From contig PQAH01000189.1 of assembly GCA_003105195.1 (NCBI GenBank), forward strand, positions 1-42,192: a stretch of 42,192 nucleotides of DNA, given 5' to 3'. This stretch comes from Bradyrhizobiaceae bacterium. Lineage in GTDB: Bacteria > Pseudomonadota > Alphaproteobacteria > Rhizobiales > Xanthobacteraceae. Every line of letters starts with the position of its first letter. Within the stretch, counting starts at the first letter, position 1. The position numbers and the translations under genes are program-made. Below the pieces are notes generated by a model, which worked only from the letters and a program-made list of their open reading frames with translations, had not been told where the DNA came from and did not search any database. Of the stretch, positions 19,105 to 26,909 are shown one piece after another.

Positions 19105-21414
19105 ATGCAACCGATGAAGTTCGGCTTCGGCCAGCCCGTCCTGCGCAAGGAGGACGACGCGCTGATCCGCGGTGCGGGCCGCTATGTGGGCGACGTGACG
19201 CCCGAAGGCACGCTGCACGCGGTCGTGCTGCGCTCGCCCCATGCCCATGCGCGGTTCCGGATCGCGGACGTCGCCGCGGCGCGCGCCCTGCCGGGCGTGC
19301 GGCTGATCCTCACGGGCGAGGACCTCGCCGGGATCGCGCCGATGCCCTGCGTCGCGGGCATCCCGAACGTGAAGATCGAGGCGCCGCCCTATCACGTGCT
19401 CGCCCGCGGCGAGGCGTTCCACGTGGGCGACGCGGTCGCCTTCGTGGTGGCCGAGACGCCGGAGCAGGCGAAGGACGCGGCCGAGGCGATCGCGGTCGAG
19501 TGGGAGGCGCTGCCGCACACGGTGGACGCGGTCGCGGCCCTGAAGTCCGGCGCGCCGCGGATCCGCGCGAGCCACCCGGGCAATCTCGCTTTCGAGACCA
19601 CGCTCGGCGACGGGCCGAAGACCGAGGCGGCCTTCGCGGCGGCGGCGCATGTCGTCTCCCTGACCCTCGTCAACCAGCGGCTGGTGACCAACTATCTCGA
19701 CACGCGCGGCGTGGTCGGCGAGTACGACACGGCGAGCGGCCGCATCACGCTCACGCTCGGCAGCCAGGGCAGCCACGCGATCCGCGATATCCTCTGCAAG
19801 CGCGTGCTGAAGATCCCGACCGAGCGGATGCGCGTGATCACGCCGGACGTGGGCGGCGGCTTCGGCACCAAGCTGTTTCCGTATCGCGAGTACGCGCTGG
19901 TCGCGCTCGCGACCGAGCGGCTGCAGCGGCCCGTGAAATGGATCGCGGACCGCAACGAGCACTTCCTCGCCGACAGCCATGGCCGCGACAATGTCACGAC
20001 CGCGCGCCTGGCGCTGGACGCCAAGGGACGGTTCCTCGCGCTCGAGGTCGACACGGTCGCCGACATGGGCGCCTATCTGTCGGCCTATGCGCCCTACATC
20101 CCCTATATCGGGGCCGGCATGCTGCCGGGCGTCTACGACATCCCGACCTGCTTCGTGCGCCTGCGCGCGGCCTTCACCAACACGGTGCCGGTCGACGCCT
20201 ATCGCGGCGCGGGGCGGCCGGAGGCCTCCTACGTGATCGAGCGGCTGGTCGACGTCGCGGCGCGCGACCTCGGCATCGCCCCCGACGCGCTGCGCAAGCG
20301 CAACTTCATCAAGCCGAAGGCGATGCCCTACAAGACGGCGACCGGCAAGCTCTACGACTCGGGCGAGTTCGCGGGCCACATGGAGCGCGCCCAGGAGATC
20401 GTCGACTGGAAGGGCTTCGGCAGGCGCCTGGCGCAGTCGCGCAAGGCGGGGAAGCTGCGCGGCATCGGGCTCGCGACCTATATCGAGGCCTGCGGCGCCA
20501 ACGGGCCGGAGACCGCCGTGCTGCGCCTCGAGCAGGACGGCACCGTCACGGTGCTGGTCGGCTCGCAGTCGACCGGCCAGGGCCACCACACCGCCTATGC
20601 GCAGATCATCGCCGAGCATCTCGGCCTGCCGCCCGAGCGCGTGAACGTGCTGCAGGGCGATACCGACACGATCCGCAGCGGGCTCGGCACCGGCGGCTCG
20701 AGCTCGATCCCGTGCGGCGGCTCCTCGGTCTCGGGCGCCGCCACCAAGCTCGCCGACAACCTGAAGGCGCTCGCCGCCGACGTGCTGGAGGCGGGCATCG
20801 GCGACCTCGAGATCGCCGGGGGCGAGGTGCGCGTCGCCGGCACCGACCGCACGGTCTCGATCGCGGAGCTCGCGCGCTCGCCCAAGGCCACGCCCGAGCT
20901 GCGCACCACCGAGGACGCGCAGACGCCCGCCGGCGCCACGTTCCCGAACGGCACGCATCTCTGCGAGCTCGAGATCGATCCCGACACCGGCGAGGTCGAG
21001 ATCCGCGCCTATGTGGTGGTGGACGATTTCGGCGTCACCCTCAATCCGCTGATGCTCGCCGGCCAGGTGCACGGCGGCACCGTGCAGGGCATCGGCCAGG
21101 CGCTGATGGAGGACACCGTCTACGACCGGGAGTCGGGCCAGCTCCTCACCGCCACGCTGATGGACTACGCGCTGCCGCGCGCGGGCGACACGCCCGACTT
21201 CGTGTTCGAGACCCGCAACGTGAAGTGCCTCAACAACCTGCTGGGCGTGAAGGGCGCCGGGGAGGCGGGGGCGATCGGCTCGTGCCCCGCGATCATGAAC
21301 GCCATCGTCGACGCGCTCTGGCGCGCCTATCGCGTGCGCCACGTGGACATGCCGGCGACCCCCGAGCGGCTCTGGGCCGCGATCGCCGAAGGCCGGCGAT
21401 TGCACACCCTGTAG
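19105..21414 (+). CDS. Molybdenum hydroxylase large subunit (xanthine dehydrogenase/CoxL form II family)
   Basis: Molybdopterin-cytosine-dinucleotide-type catalytic subunit of 769 residues. An N-terminal a/b hammerhead domain (GRYVGDV, about 25) is followed by Mo-cofactor domains with PDVGGGFGTK (about 250) and the form II active-site loop AYRGAGRPEA (365-374). This differs from the AYRCSFR loop of true CO dehydrogenase. The catalytic base is E720 in GVKGAGEAGAIGS. The iron-sulfur (small) and FAD (medium) subunits that normally accompany it are absent on both sides, so it is an orphan large subunit that would need partners from elsewhere. The substrate is unknown; an aldehyde, purine or N-heterocycle is possible. 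Confidence 0.9.
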   Translation: MQPMKFGFGQPVLRKEDDALIRGAGRYVGDVTPEGTLHAVVLRSPHAHARFRIADVAAARALPGVRLILTGEDLAGIAPMPCVAGIPNVKIEAPPYHVLARGEAFHVGDAVAFVVAETPEQAKDAAEAIAVEWEALPHTVDAVAALKSGAPRIRASHPGNLAFETTLGDGPKTEAAFAAAAHVVSLTLVNQRLVTNYLDTRGVVGEYDTASGRITLTLGSQGSHAIRDILCKRVLKIPTERMRVITPDVGGGFGTKLFPYREYALVALATERLQRPVKWIADRNEHFLADSHGRDNVTTARLALDAKGRFLALEVDTVADMGAYLSAYAPYIPYIGAGMLPGVYDIPTCFVRLRAAFTNTVPVDAYRGAGRPEASYVIERLVDVAARDLGIAPDALRKRNFIKPKAMPYKTATGKLYDSGEFAGHMERAQEIVDWKGFGRRLAQSRKAGKLRGIGLATYIEACGANGPETAVLRLEQDGTVTVLVGSQSTGQGHHTAYAQIIAEHLGLPPERVNVLQGDTDTIRSGLGTGGSSSIPCGGSSVSGAATKLADNLKALAADVLEAGIGDLEIAGGEVRVAGTDRTVSIAELARSPKATPELRTTEDAQTPAGATFPNGTHLCELEIDPDTGEVEIRAYVVVDDFGVTLNPLMLAGQVHGGTVQGIGQALMEDTVYDRESGQLLTATLMDYALPRAGDTPDFVFETRNVKCLNNLLGVKGAGEAGAIGSCPAIMNAIVDALWRAYRVRHVDMPATPERLWAAIAEGRRLHTL

Positions 21415-21433
21415 CCGGACCCGGCCGCAGGTT

Positions 21434-21447
21434 TCACGGAATCGTGA
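21434..21447. promoter_or_regulatory. Candidate inverted-repeat site before cytochrome c'
   Basis: tcacg-gaat-cgtga is a perfect 5-4-5 inverted repeat, 102 bases before the cytochrome c' ATG. The half-site spacing resembles FNR/CRP-family operators, but the half-site sequence does not match TTGAT, so the factor is unknown. Confidence 0.25.
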
Positions 21448-21549
21448 TCCCGCCTCGTCTCGCGAGCGTCGCCGGTTTCGAGGAATAACAATCTGCGGCC
21501 GGTGTTCCGGCCCAGGGGGACCAACCCCGCCATCGAGGGAGACCAGCAG

Positions 21550-21987
21550 ATGAATCGAACCTTGCTCGCCGCCGCCGCGGTCGTGATCGGCATCACGGCA
21601 GTCGCCGCCCAGTCCGATCCGATCGCGCAGCGCAAGGAGATCATGAAAGGCGTCGGCGCGCAGACCAAGACGGGCGCAGCCATGGCCAAGGGCGAGGCGC
21701 CCTTCGACCAGGCGAAGGCCACGCAGATCTTCACGACCTACGAGGACGCGGCCGCGAAGATGCCGAACCTGTTCCCGGCCAACTCCAAGAGCGGGGGCGA
21801 AACCACCGCCGCCGCGAAGATCTGGGAGGACATGGACGGCTTCAAGAAGGGCTTCACCGAGTTCGGCGCCGACGCCAAGGCCGCGAAGGGCAATGTCAAG
21901 GACCTCGACAGCTTCAAGGCGAATTTCGGCAACGTCACCAAGAACTGCGGCGGCTGCCACGAGACCTACCGGGTGAAGAAGAGCTGA
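21550..21987 (+). CDS. Cytochrome c' (class II c-type cytochrome)
   Basis: Periplasmic mono-haem four-helix-bundle cytochrome of 145 residues. A Sec signal peptide (about 1-20, ending AVAAQ) precedes four helices, and the haem-binding CGGCH lies at the extreme C-terminus (C133, C136, H137), as in all class II cytochromes. Cytochromes c' bind nitric oxide at a five-coordinate haem and are linked to NO tolerance; whether this one is high-spin cannot be read directly. The ATG at 21550 begins the signal peptide and follows a GGGAGACCAGCAG-type purine stretch. It appears monocistronic, with a strong terminator downstream. Confidence 0.9.
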   Translation: MNRTLLAAAAVVIGITAVAAQSDPIAQRKEIMKGVGAQTKTGAAMAKGEAPFDQAKATQIFTTYEDAAAKMPNLFPANSKSGGETTAAAKIWEDMDGFKKGFTEFGADAKAAKGNVKDLDSFKANFGNVTKNCGGCHETYRVKKS

Positions 21988-22011
21988 CGCGGAGCTTCCG
22001 GCAACGGACGA

Positions 22012-22043
22012 GGGCGGCCGATAGAAGCGATCGGCCGCCCTTT
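22012..22043 (+). terminator. Rho-independent terminator of the cytochrome c' gene
   Basis: A perfect 11-bp stem (gggcggccgat at 22012-22022 and its complement at 22030-22040) with a 7-base loop is followed by TTT. It begins 25 bases after the stop codon. Confidence 0.8.
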
Positions 22044-22073
22044 CCGGTTGCGGGGCGCAACGGGGACCGAGGG

Positions 22074-22142
22074 GCGGGTTGGCGCGCAGCGCGCAACCCG
22101 CGTCGCACTTGGCGGATTGCGCCGCTGCGCGGCCAATCCGCC
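22074..22142. repeat. Pair of REP-like hairpins
   Basis: Two adjacent palindromes fill the spacer before the di-haem cytochrome gene. Hairpin one pairs gcgggtt (22074-22080) with aacccgc (22095-22101) around a GCGC-rich core. Hairpin two pairs ggcggattg (22111-22119) with caatccgcc (22134-22142), with an inner gccgc/gcggc stem. The ggcggattg...caatccgcc form followed by ctacg is typical of dispersed repetitive extragenic palindromes in proteobacteria. Copy number elsewhere cannot be judged from this window. Confidence 0.7.
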
Positions 22143-22161
22143 CTACGATGCGAGGGTGTGG

Positions 22162-23079
22162 ATGCGCAAGCTGGTCCTGCTCGTGGTGCTCGCGGCGCTG
22201 GCCGGCTTCGGCGCGTTCTGGGTCGTCACCATGCCGGCCACCGTGCCGGCGAGCGCGCTCGGCGCGCACACGCCGAACCACGATAACGGCCGCACGATGT
22301 TCTACGCGGGCGGCTGCGCCTCCTGCCACGCCGCGCCGCAGCAGGACGACAAGACGCGGCTCGGCGGCGGATTCGCGCTCAAGTCGCCCTACGGCACCTT
22401 CATCGCGCCGAACATCTCGCCGCATCCGGAGGACGGCATCGGCCGTTGGAGCGAGGCGGAGTTCGTCACCGCCATGGTGAAGGGCACGTCGCCCGACGGC
22501 CGGCACTATTTCCCGGCCTTCCCGTATCCGTCCTACCAGCGCATGGCGACGGCGGACGTGCGCGACCTGTTCGCCTATCTCAAGACGCTGGCGCCGGTGC
22601 CGGGCCGGGCGCCGGACCATACGATTGCCTTTCCCTACAATATCCGCCGCCTGCTCGGCGGCTGGAAGTTGCTGTTCCTCGACGGCGCGCCGTTCCGGCC
22701 GGATCCGGGCAAGCCCGCCGACTGGAACCGCGGCGCCTATCTGGTGGAAGGGCCGGCGCACTGCGCCGAGTGCCACAGCCCGCGCAACGCGCTCGGCGGC
22801 ATCGTCGCGGCGCAGCGCTATGCGGGCGGGCCCAATCCCGACGGGGAGGGGTGGGTGCCGAACATCACCCAGAAGACGCTCGGCGAGTGGTCCGACAAGG
22901 ACATCGCCTACCTGCTCGAGACCGGCAGCACGCCGGAAGCCGACTTCGTTGGCTCCAACATGGCCGCGGTGGTGCGCAACACCTCGCAGCTCTCCGCCGC
23001 CGACCGCGCCGCCATGGCGGCCTACATCAAGTCGCTGCCGCCCCGGGACGGGCCGCCGCGGCCGCCGAAGAAGAAGTAG
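22162..23079 (+). CDS. Membrane-anchored di-haem cytochrome c
   Basis: Periplasm-facing electron-transfer protein of 305 residues. An uncleaved or signal-type N-terminal helix (about 3-24) is followed by two cytochrome c domains with CASCH (C52, C55, H56) and CAECH (C201, C204, H205). It resembles the cytochrome subunit of membrane alcohol/aldehyde dehydrogenases (which normally have three haems) and other di-haem c proteins. The upstream orphan molybdenum hydroxylase is a conceivable electron donor, since three-component periplasmic Mo enzymes can use multi-haem cytochromes; this is only contextual. The C-terminus is proline/lysine-rich. ATG 22162 is favoured over an in-frame GTG six bases upstream. 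Confidence 0.88.
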   Translation: MRKLVLLVVLAALAGFGAFWVVTMPATVPASALGAHTPNHDNGRTMFYAGGCASCHAAPQQDDKTRLGGGFALKSPYGTFIAPNISPHPEDGIGRWSEAEFVTAMVKGTSPDGRHYFPAFPYPSYQRMATADVRDLFAYLKTLAPVPGRAPDHTIAFPYNIRRLLGGWKLLFLDGAPFRPDPGKPADWNRGAYLVEGPAHCAECHSPRNALGGIVAAQRYAGGPNPDGEGWVPNITQKTLGEWSDKDIAYLLETGSTPEADFVGSNMAAVVRNTSQLSAADRAAMAAYIKSLPPRDGPPRPPKKK

Positions 23080-23235
23080 CAGGCATGCGGCGGGCGCGCC
23101 GGATCATGCGCGCGTCCGGCTACCGCGCGCGGCGCGGGCATGCTCAAGTCGCGAATCACGCGGTGCGCGCGAGCTCCCCGCCGCAACCTGCCTTCCCGCG
23201 CTCCATCCGCCGCCGGGCCGGATCGCTTCCCGTCG

Positions 23236-24159
23236 ATGAACATCGCCAAGGCCATCCTCCTCAAGCTGATCTCGGCGCTGCTGTTCGCCCTGATGTCGGC
23301 GCTGGTGCGCTGGCTCGGCGAGACGATTCCGGTCGGCCAGGTGGTGTTCTTCCGCTCGGCCTGGGCGATCCTGCCGGTGGTCGTGATCTACGCGTGGCGG
23401 CGCGAGCTGATGGCGGCGGTGCGCACCGGCCGGCCGCTCGGCCATCTCGGCCGCGGGCTCATCAGCATGACGGGGATGTTCCTCAATTTCGCGGCGCTCG
23501 CCCGGCTGCCGCTGGTGGACGCCACCGCCATCGGCTTCGCGGCGCCGCTGATCACGGTGGCGCTCGCCGCGCTGTTCCTGGGCGAGCGCGTGCGCGTCTA
23601 TCGCTGGTCGGCGGTGGCGGTCGGCTTCGCGGGCGTGATCGTGATGCTCTGGCCCTATCTCGATCTCGCGCGCCTGGTCTCGGGCTCGGCGGTGACGACG
23701 GTCGGTGCCTTCCTGGCGCTCGCGGGCGCCTTCACCAATGCGGGCTCGGTGATCCAGACGCGGCGGCTCACCGATACCGAGACCACCTCGTCGATCGTGC
23801 TCTACTTCTCTCTGTTCTGCGCACTCGCGGGCGCGGCCACGCTGCCCTTCGCCTGGGTGACGCCGACGGGAGCGCAGCTCGCCGCGCTGATCGCCACCGG
23901 CCTGCTCGGCGGCATCGCGCATCTCCTGCTCACCGAGAGCTACCGCTTCGCGCCCGCCTCGGTGGTCGCGCCCTTCGACTACACCGCGATGCTCTGGGCC
24001 TTCGTGCTCGGCTACGCCATGTTCGGCGAGGTGCCGACCCTCTACGTCTATGTCGGCTCGGCGATCGTCGCGGGCGCCGGCCTGTTCGTGATCTGGCGCG
24101 AGCGCCAGCTCGGCCTCAAGCGCGCGCGCGAAGCGGAAGGGCCGCCGACGGGGGCGTGA
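23236..24159 (+). CDS. EamA-family (DMT superfamily) transporter
   Basis: Inner-membrane protein of 307 residues with ten hydrophobic segments arranged as two EamA repeats (about 8-140 and 155-292). These carry the family hallmarks of a proline/glycine-rich first helix pair and AAPLITVALAALFLGERV at the end of repeat one. Family members export metabolites or amino acids; the substrate cannot be assigned. The frame is open to 23140, but the hydrophobic N-terminus starts at the ATG at 23236. It is convergent with the small Lrp-type gene, 21 bases apart, with no clear terminator between them. Confidence 0.85.
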   Translation: MNIAKAILLKLISALLFALMSALVRWLGETIPVGQVVFFRSAWAILPVVVIYAWRRELMAAVRTGRPLGHLGRGLISMTGMFLNFAALARLPLVDATAIGFAAPLITVALAALFLGERVRVYRWSAVAVGFAGVIVMLWPYLDLARLVSGSAVTTVGAFLALAGAFTNAGSVIQTRRLTDTETTSSIVLYFSLFCALAGAATLPFAWVTPTGAQLAALIATGLLGGIAHLLLTESYRFAPASVVAPFDYTAMLWAFVLGYAMFGEVPTLYVYVGSAIVAGAGLFVIWRERQLGLKRAREAEGPPTGA

Positions 24160-24180
24160 CCGCGGGCCTCGCCGTGCGGC

Positions 24181-24417
24181 TCAGAACGCCTTGAAGGTGA
24201 TGATCGTGCGGGTGTCCTGGATGCCGGGGATCACCTGCACCTGCTCGTTCACGAAGTGGCCGATATCGGTGCCGTCCTCGACGTAGAACTTCACCAGGAG
24301 GTCGAAATCGCCGGCCGTCGAATAGATCTCGGAAGCGATCTCGGCGTCGGCGAGCTTGTTCGCCACCTCGTAGGACTTGCCGAGATGGCACTTGATCTGG
24401 ACGAAGAACGGAATCAT
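24181..24417 (-). CDS. Stand-alone Lrp/AsnC ligand-binding (RAM) domain protein
   Basis: A 78-residue protein consisting only of the dimeric alpha/beta-barrel effector domain of Lrp/AsnC regulators. It opens with MIPFFVQIKCHLG and contains a TAGDFDLLVKFYVED strand-helix block; the family's helix-turn-helix domain is missing. The ATG is preceded on its strand by GGAGG-type purines, and the longer upstream frame is a shadow over the thi promoter side. Such SraA-like proteins bind amino acids and may modulate full-length regulators; no DNA-binding partner is encoded here. Confidence 0.8.
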   Translation of the reverse strand: MIPFFVQIKCHLGKSYEVANKLADAEIASEIYSTAGDFDLLVKFYVEDGTDIGHFVNEQVQVIPGIQDTRTIITFKAF

Positions 24418-24550
24418 TCGCGCGCCTCCAGCCGAACGGAGGCCAATCCAGCAAAATCGCCGGCAAATGACAAGCGTGCTCGGGCCGGCGGGCGGCGCGC
24501 GGCGCGCCCGTGCGGCCGATGCGGCGGGCGCGCGAGCCGGCGGGGGTCTC

Positions 24551-24579
24551 TTGAACCGGCGCCCGCGGGGCGCTAGGTA
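24551..24579 (+). promoter_or_regulatory. Probable sigma-70 promoter of the thi operon
   Basis: A -35-like TTGAAC (24551-24556), a 17-base spacer and a -10-like TAGGTA (24574-24579) would start transcription near 24586, just before the 5' arm of the TPP riboswitch. This spacing and position support it. Confidence 0.6.
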
Positions 24580-24592
24580 TGTCCTCGCAATC

Positions 24593-24684
24593 TCTATGGG
24601 GTGCCCGGCGGATCGGTCGTCGGGCTGAGAGGCGTCACGCCAACCCATCGAACCTGATCCGGGTCATGCCGGCGGAGGGAGCTG
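24593..24684 (+). promoter_or_regulatory. TPP (THI-box) riboswitch
   Basis: All conserved thi-box segments occur in order: ggggtgccc (24599-24607), the pyrimidine-sensor strand gggctgaga (24622-24630), an accessory hairpin ggcgtcacgcc, acccatcgaacctgatcc (24643-24660), then gggtcatgccggcgg and the terminal gaggga. The ribosome binding site ggaggga (24674-24680) lies in the 3' end, 6 bases before the thiM ATG. No terminator hairpin with T-run is visible, so TPP most likely blocks translation initiation. Confidence 0.95.
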
Positions 24685-24686
24685 AG

Positions 24687-25439
24687 ATGCGCGCGCCGGA
24701 GAGCGAGCACCCCCGTATCGTCGAGCTGCTGGCGCGGCTGCGCGCGGCGCGGCCGCGCGTGCACTGCATCACCAACTCGGTCGCCCAGGCCTTCACGGCG
24801 AACGTGCTGCTGGCGCTGGGCGCGGTCCCGTCGATGACGCTGTCGGGCGAGGAGATCGGGCCGTTCGTCGCGAGCGCCGACGCCCTGCTGGTCAATCTCG
24901 GCACCTTGGATGCCGAGCGGCGCGCCGCCGTCGCGACCGCGGTCCAGGTCGCCAATGCGCAGGACCGGCCCTGGGTGCTCGATCCGGTGTTCGTCGACCG
25001 CTCACCGCCGCGGGCCGAGCATGCGCGCGCGCTCATCGCCTTCGCGCCGCGCGCGATCCGCCTCAACGCGCCCGAGCTCGCGGCGCTCGCCGCAACCGGC
25101 GATGCCGGCGACCTCGCGCGGACGGCGCGCACCACCATCGGGCTCACCGGCGCGCGCGACGTCGTCACCGACGGCGTGCGGGCCGCGAGCGTCGCCAACG
25201 GCCATCCCCTGATGGCGCGGGTGACCGCCATGGGTTGCGCCGCCTCGGCGGTCACGGCGGCGTTCCTTTCGGTCGAGCGCGACGCCTACGCGGCGACGCT
25301 CGCGGCGCTGACGGTGTTCGGCGTCGCGGGCGAGGTCGCGGGCGGGCGCGCGGCCGGACCCGGCAGCTTCGCGAGCGAGATGCTGGACGTGCTCTACGGC
25401 CTCGATGCCGGGATGCTGCGACACGCGAGGATCACGTGA
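24687..25439 (+). CDS. thiM: Hydroxyethylthiazole kinase
   Basis: Phosphorylates 4-methyl-5-(2-hydroxyethyl)thiazole, salvaging the thiazole half of thiamine. The ribokinase-fold protein has 250 residues and carries the family N-terminal block VHCITNSVAQAFTANVLLA (about 26-44), the substrate and ATP region VLDPVFVD, and the active-site TAMGCAAS with C184. The ATG at 24687 lies 6 bases after the riboswitch-borne Shine-Dalgarno sequence; the frame is open further upstream only because it runs through the riboswitch. It is first in the thiM-thiE-thiD operon and overlaps thiE. Confidence 0.95.
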   Translation: MRAPESEHPRIVELLARLRAARPRVHCITNSVAQAFTANVLLALGAVPSMTLSGEEIGPFVASADALLVNLGTLDAERRAAVATAVQVANAQDRPWVLDPVFVDRSPPRAEHARALIAFAPRAIRLNAPELAALAATGDAGDLARTARTTIGLTGARDVVTDGVRAASVANGHPLMARVTAMGCAASAVTAAFLSVERDAYAATLAALTVFGVAGEVAGGRAAGPGSFASEMLDVLYGLDAGMLRHARIT

Positions 25440-26098
25440 TGGTCGACATCCGTCTCTACGCCCTGGTTGACCCGGCGCGCGCCGGCGGCCGGCCGCTGGC
25501 GGAGCTCGCCCGGCAGGTGGCCGCCGGCGGCGCCACGCTGGTGCAGCTGCGCGACAAGACCGGCACGACGCGCATGCTGGTCGAGGAGGCGCGCGCGATC
25601 CGTGCGGCGCTCGCCGGCAGCGGCGTGCCGCTCCTGATCAACGACCGCGTCGACGTCGCGATGGCGGCCGGCGCCGACGGCGTGCATGTCGGCCAGGACG
25701 ACATGGCGGTCGCCGATGCGCGGGCGCTGCTCGGGCCCGAGGCGATCATCGGCCTGTCGATCAAGACGGTCGCGCAGGCCGCGGCGGCGCCGCTCGAGCT
25801 CCTCGACTATGTCTGCGTCGGCGGTGTGTTCGCGACCACCTCGAAGGACAATCCGGATCCGCCCATCGGGCTCGCCGGGCTTTCCCGCATCGCCGCGGCG
25901 TTCCGCGCGCGGCGCGCCGACTTTCCCGTGGGGGCGATCGCCGGCATCGATGCGGGCAACGCGGCCGACACGATCGCGGCCGGGGCCGACGGCGTCGCCG
26001 TGATCTCGGCCCTCTCGCTCGCCCCCGATCCAGCCGCGGCGACGCGGACGCTGCGGACCGTCCTCGACCGCGCGCTCGCCGAGCGGGGACGCGCATGA
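25439..26098 (+). CDS. thiE: Thiamine-phosphate synthase
   Basis: Joins HMP pyrophosphate and thiazole phosphate to thiamine phosphate. The TIM-barrel protein has 219 residues and contains VQLRDK (about 36), [20 protein letters not shown] (about 66-85; pyrophosphate and metal site) and [18 protein letters not shown], the substrate-closing loop. The start ATG overlaps the thiM stop codon (gTGATGg), so translation is coupled; a GTG one codon earlier is possible. It is controlled with thiM by the TPP riboswitch. Confidence 0.94.
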   Translation: MVDIRLYALVDPARAGGRPLAELARQVAAGGATLVQLRDKTGTTRMLVEEARAIRAALAGSGVPLLINDRVDVAMAAGADGVHVGQDDMAVADARALLGPEAIIGLSIKTVAQAAAAPLELLDYVCVGGVFATTSKDNPDPPIGLAGLSRIAAAFRARRADFPVGAIAGIDAGNAADTIAAGADGVAVISALSLAPDPAAATRTLRTVLDRALAERGRA

Positions 26099-26892
26099 CC
26101 GTGATCGCGGTCACCATCGCGGGCTCGGACTCGGGCGGCGGCGCCGGCATCCAGGCGGACCTCAAGACCTTCTCGGCGCTCGGCGTCTACGGCGCCTCGG
26201 TGATCGCCGCGCTCACGGCGCAGAACACGCAGGGCGTCACCGCCATCCACGACGTGCCGGCGGACTTCGTCACGGCGCAGATCGACGCGGTGTTCTCCGA
26301 TCTCGCGGTCGGTGCCGTGAAGATCGGCATGCTGTCGCAGCCGGCCGTGATCGCGGCGGTCGCGGCCGGCCTCGACCGCTGGACGCAGCGCCAGGTGGTG
26401 CTCGATCCCGTCATGGTCGCGACCTCGGGCGACCGGCTCCTGGCCCCGGAGGCGGTCGAGGTGCTGCGGCGCGAGCTGATCCCGCGCGCGCGCGTGATCA
26501 CGCCCAACCTGCCGGAGGCCGCCGCGCTGCTCGACACGCGCATCGCCGCGAGCGAGGCCGAGATGCGGGCGCAGGGCGAGCGGCTGCTCGCGCTCGGCGC
26601 CAGGGCGGTGCTGGTGAAAGGCGGCCACGGGGCAAGTCCGGAGGCCGTGGACCTGCTGGTCACGCCCGGCGGCGTCACGCGCCATGCGGTCGCGCGCATC
26701 GACACCCGCAACACCCACGGCACCGGCTGCACGCTCTCTTCGGCGATCGCGGCGGAACTCGCCAAGGGTGCGACGCTCGAGACGGCGGTCGCCGCCGCCA
26801 AGGCCTATCTGACGGCCGCGCTCGCGGCTGCCGACCGGCTCGCCATCGGCACGGGACACGGACCCGTGCACCACTTCCACGCCTGGTGGTGA
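26095..26892 (+). CDS. thiD: Hydroxymethylpyrimidine/phosphomethylpyrimidine kinase
   Basis: Phosphorylates HMP twice to HMP pyrophosphate, the pyrimidine precursor for ThiE. The ribokinase-like protein has 265 residues, with [16 protein letters not shown] at the N-terminus (9-24), [15 protein letters not shown] in the middle, and the C-terminal anion hole [15 protein letters not shown]. It overlaps thiE by ATGA. With ThiM and ThiE it provides salvage of both thiamine halves; no de novo thiC or thiG is in the window. Confidence 0.95.
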   Translation: MTVIAVTIAGSDSGGGAGIQADLKTFSALGVYGASVIAALTAQNTQGVTAIHDVPADFVTAQIDAVFSDLAVGAVKIGMLSQPAVIAAVAAGLDRWTQRQVVLDPVMVATSGDRLLAPEAVEVLRRELIPRARVITPNLPEAAALLDTRIAASEAEMRAQGERLLALGARAVLVKGGHGASPEAVDLLVTPGGVTRHAVARIDTRNTHGTGCTLSSAIAAELAKGATLETAVAAAKAYLTAALAAADRLAIGTGHGPVHHFHAWW

Positions 26893-26909
26893 GCACGAAG
26901 GAGACGCAC

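Noticed and set aside
12754-22776. Very long minus-strand open frames (over 1000 codons each) opposite murJ, the RND genes, the molybdenum hydroxylase and the cytochromes
   Set aside because: They are Arg/His/Ala-rich, low-complexity translations lying antisense to genes with clear motifs, as expected in very GC-rich DNA.
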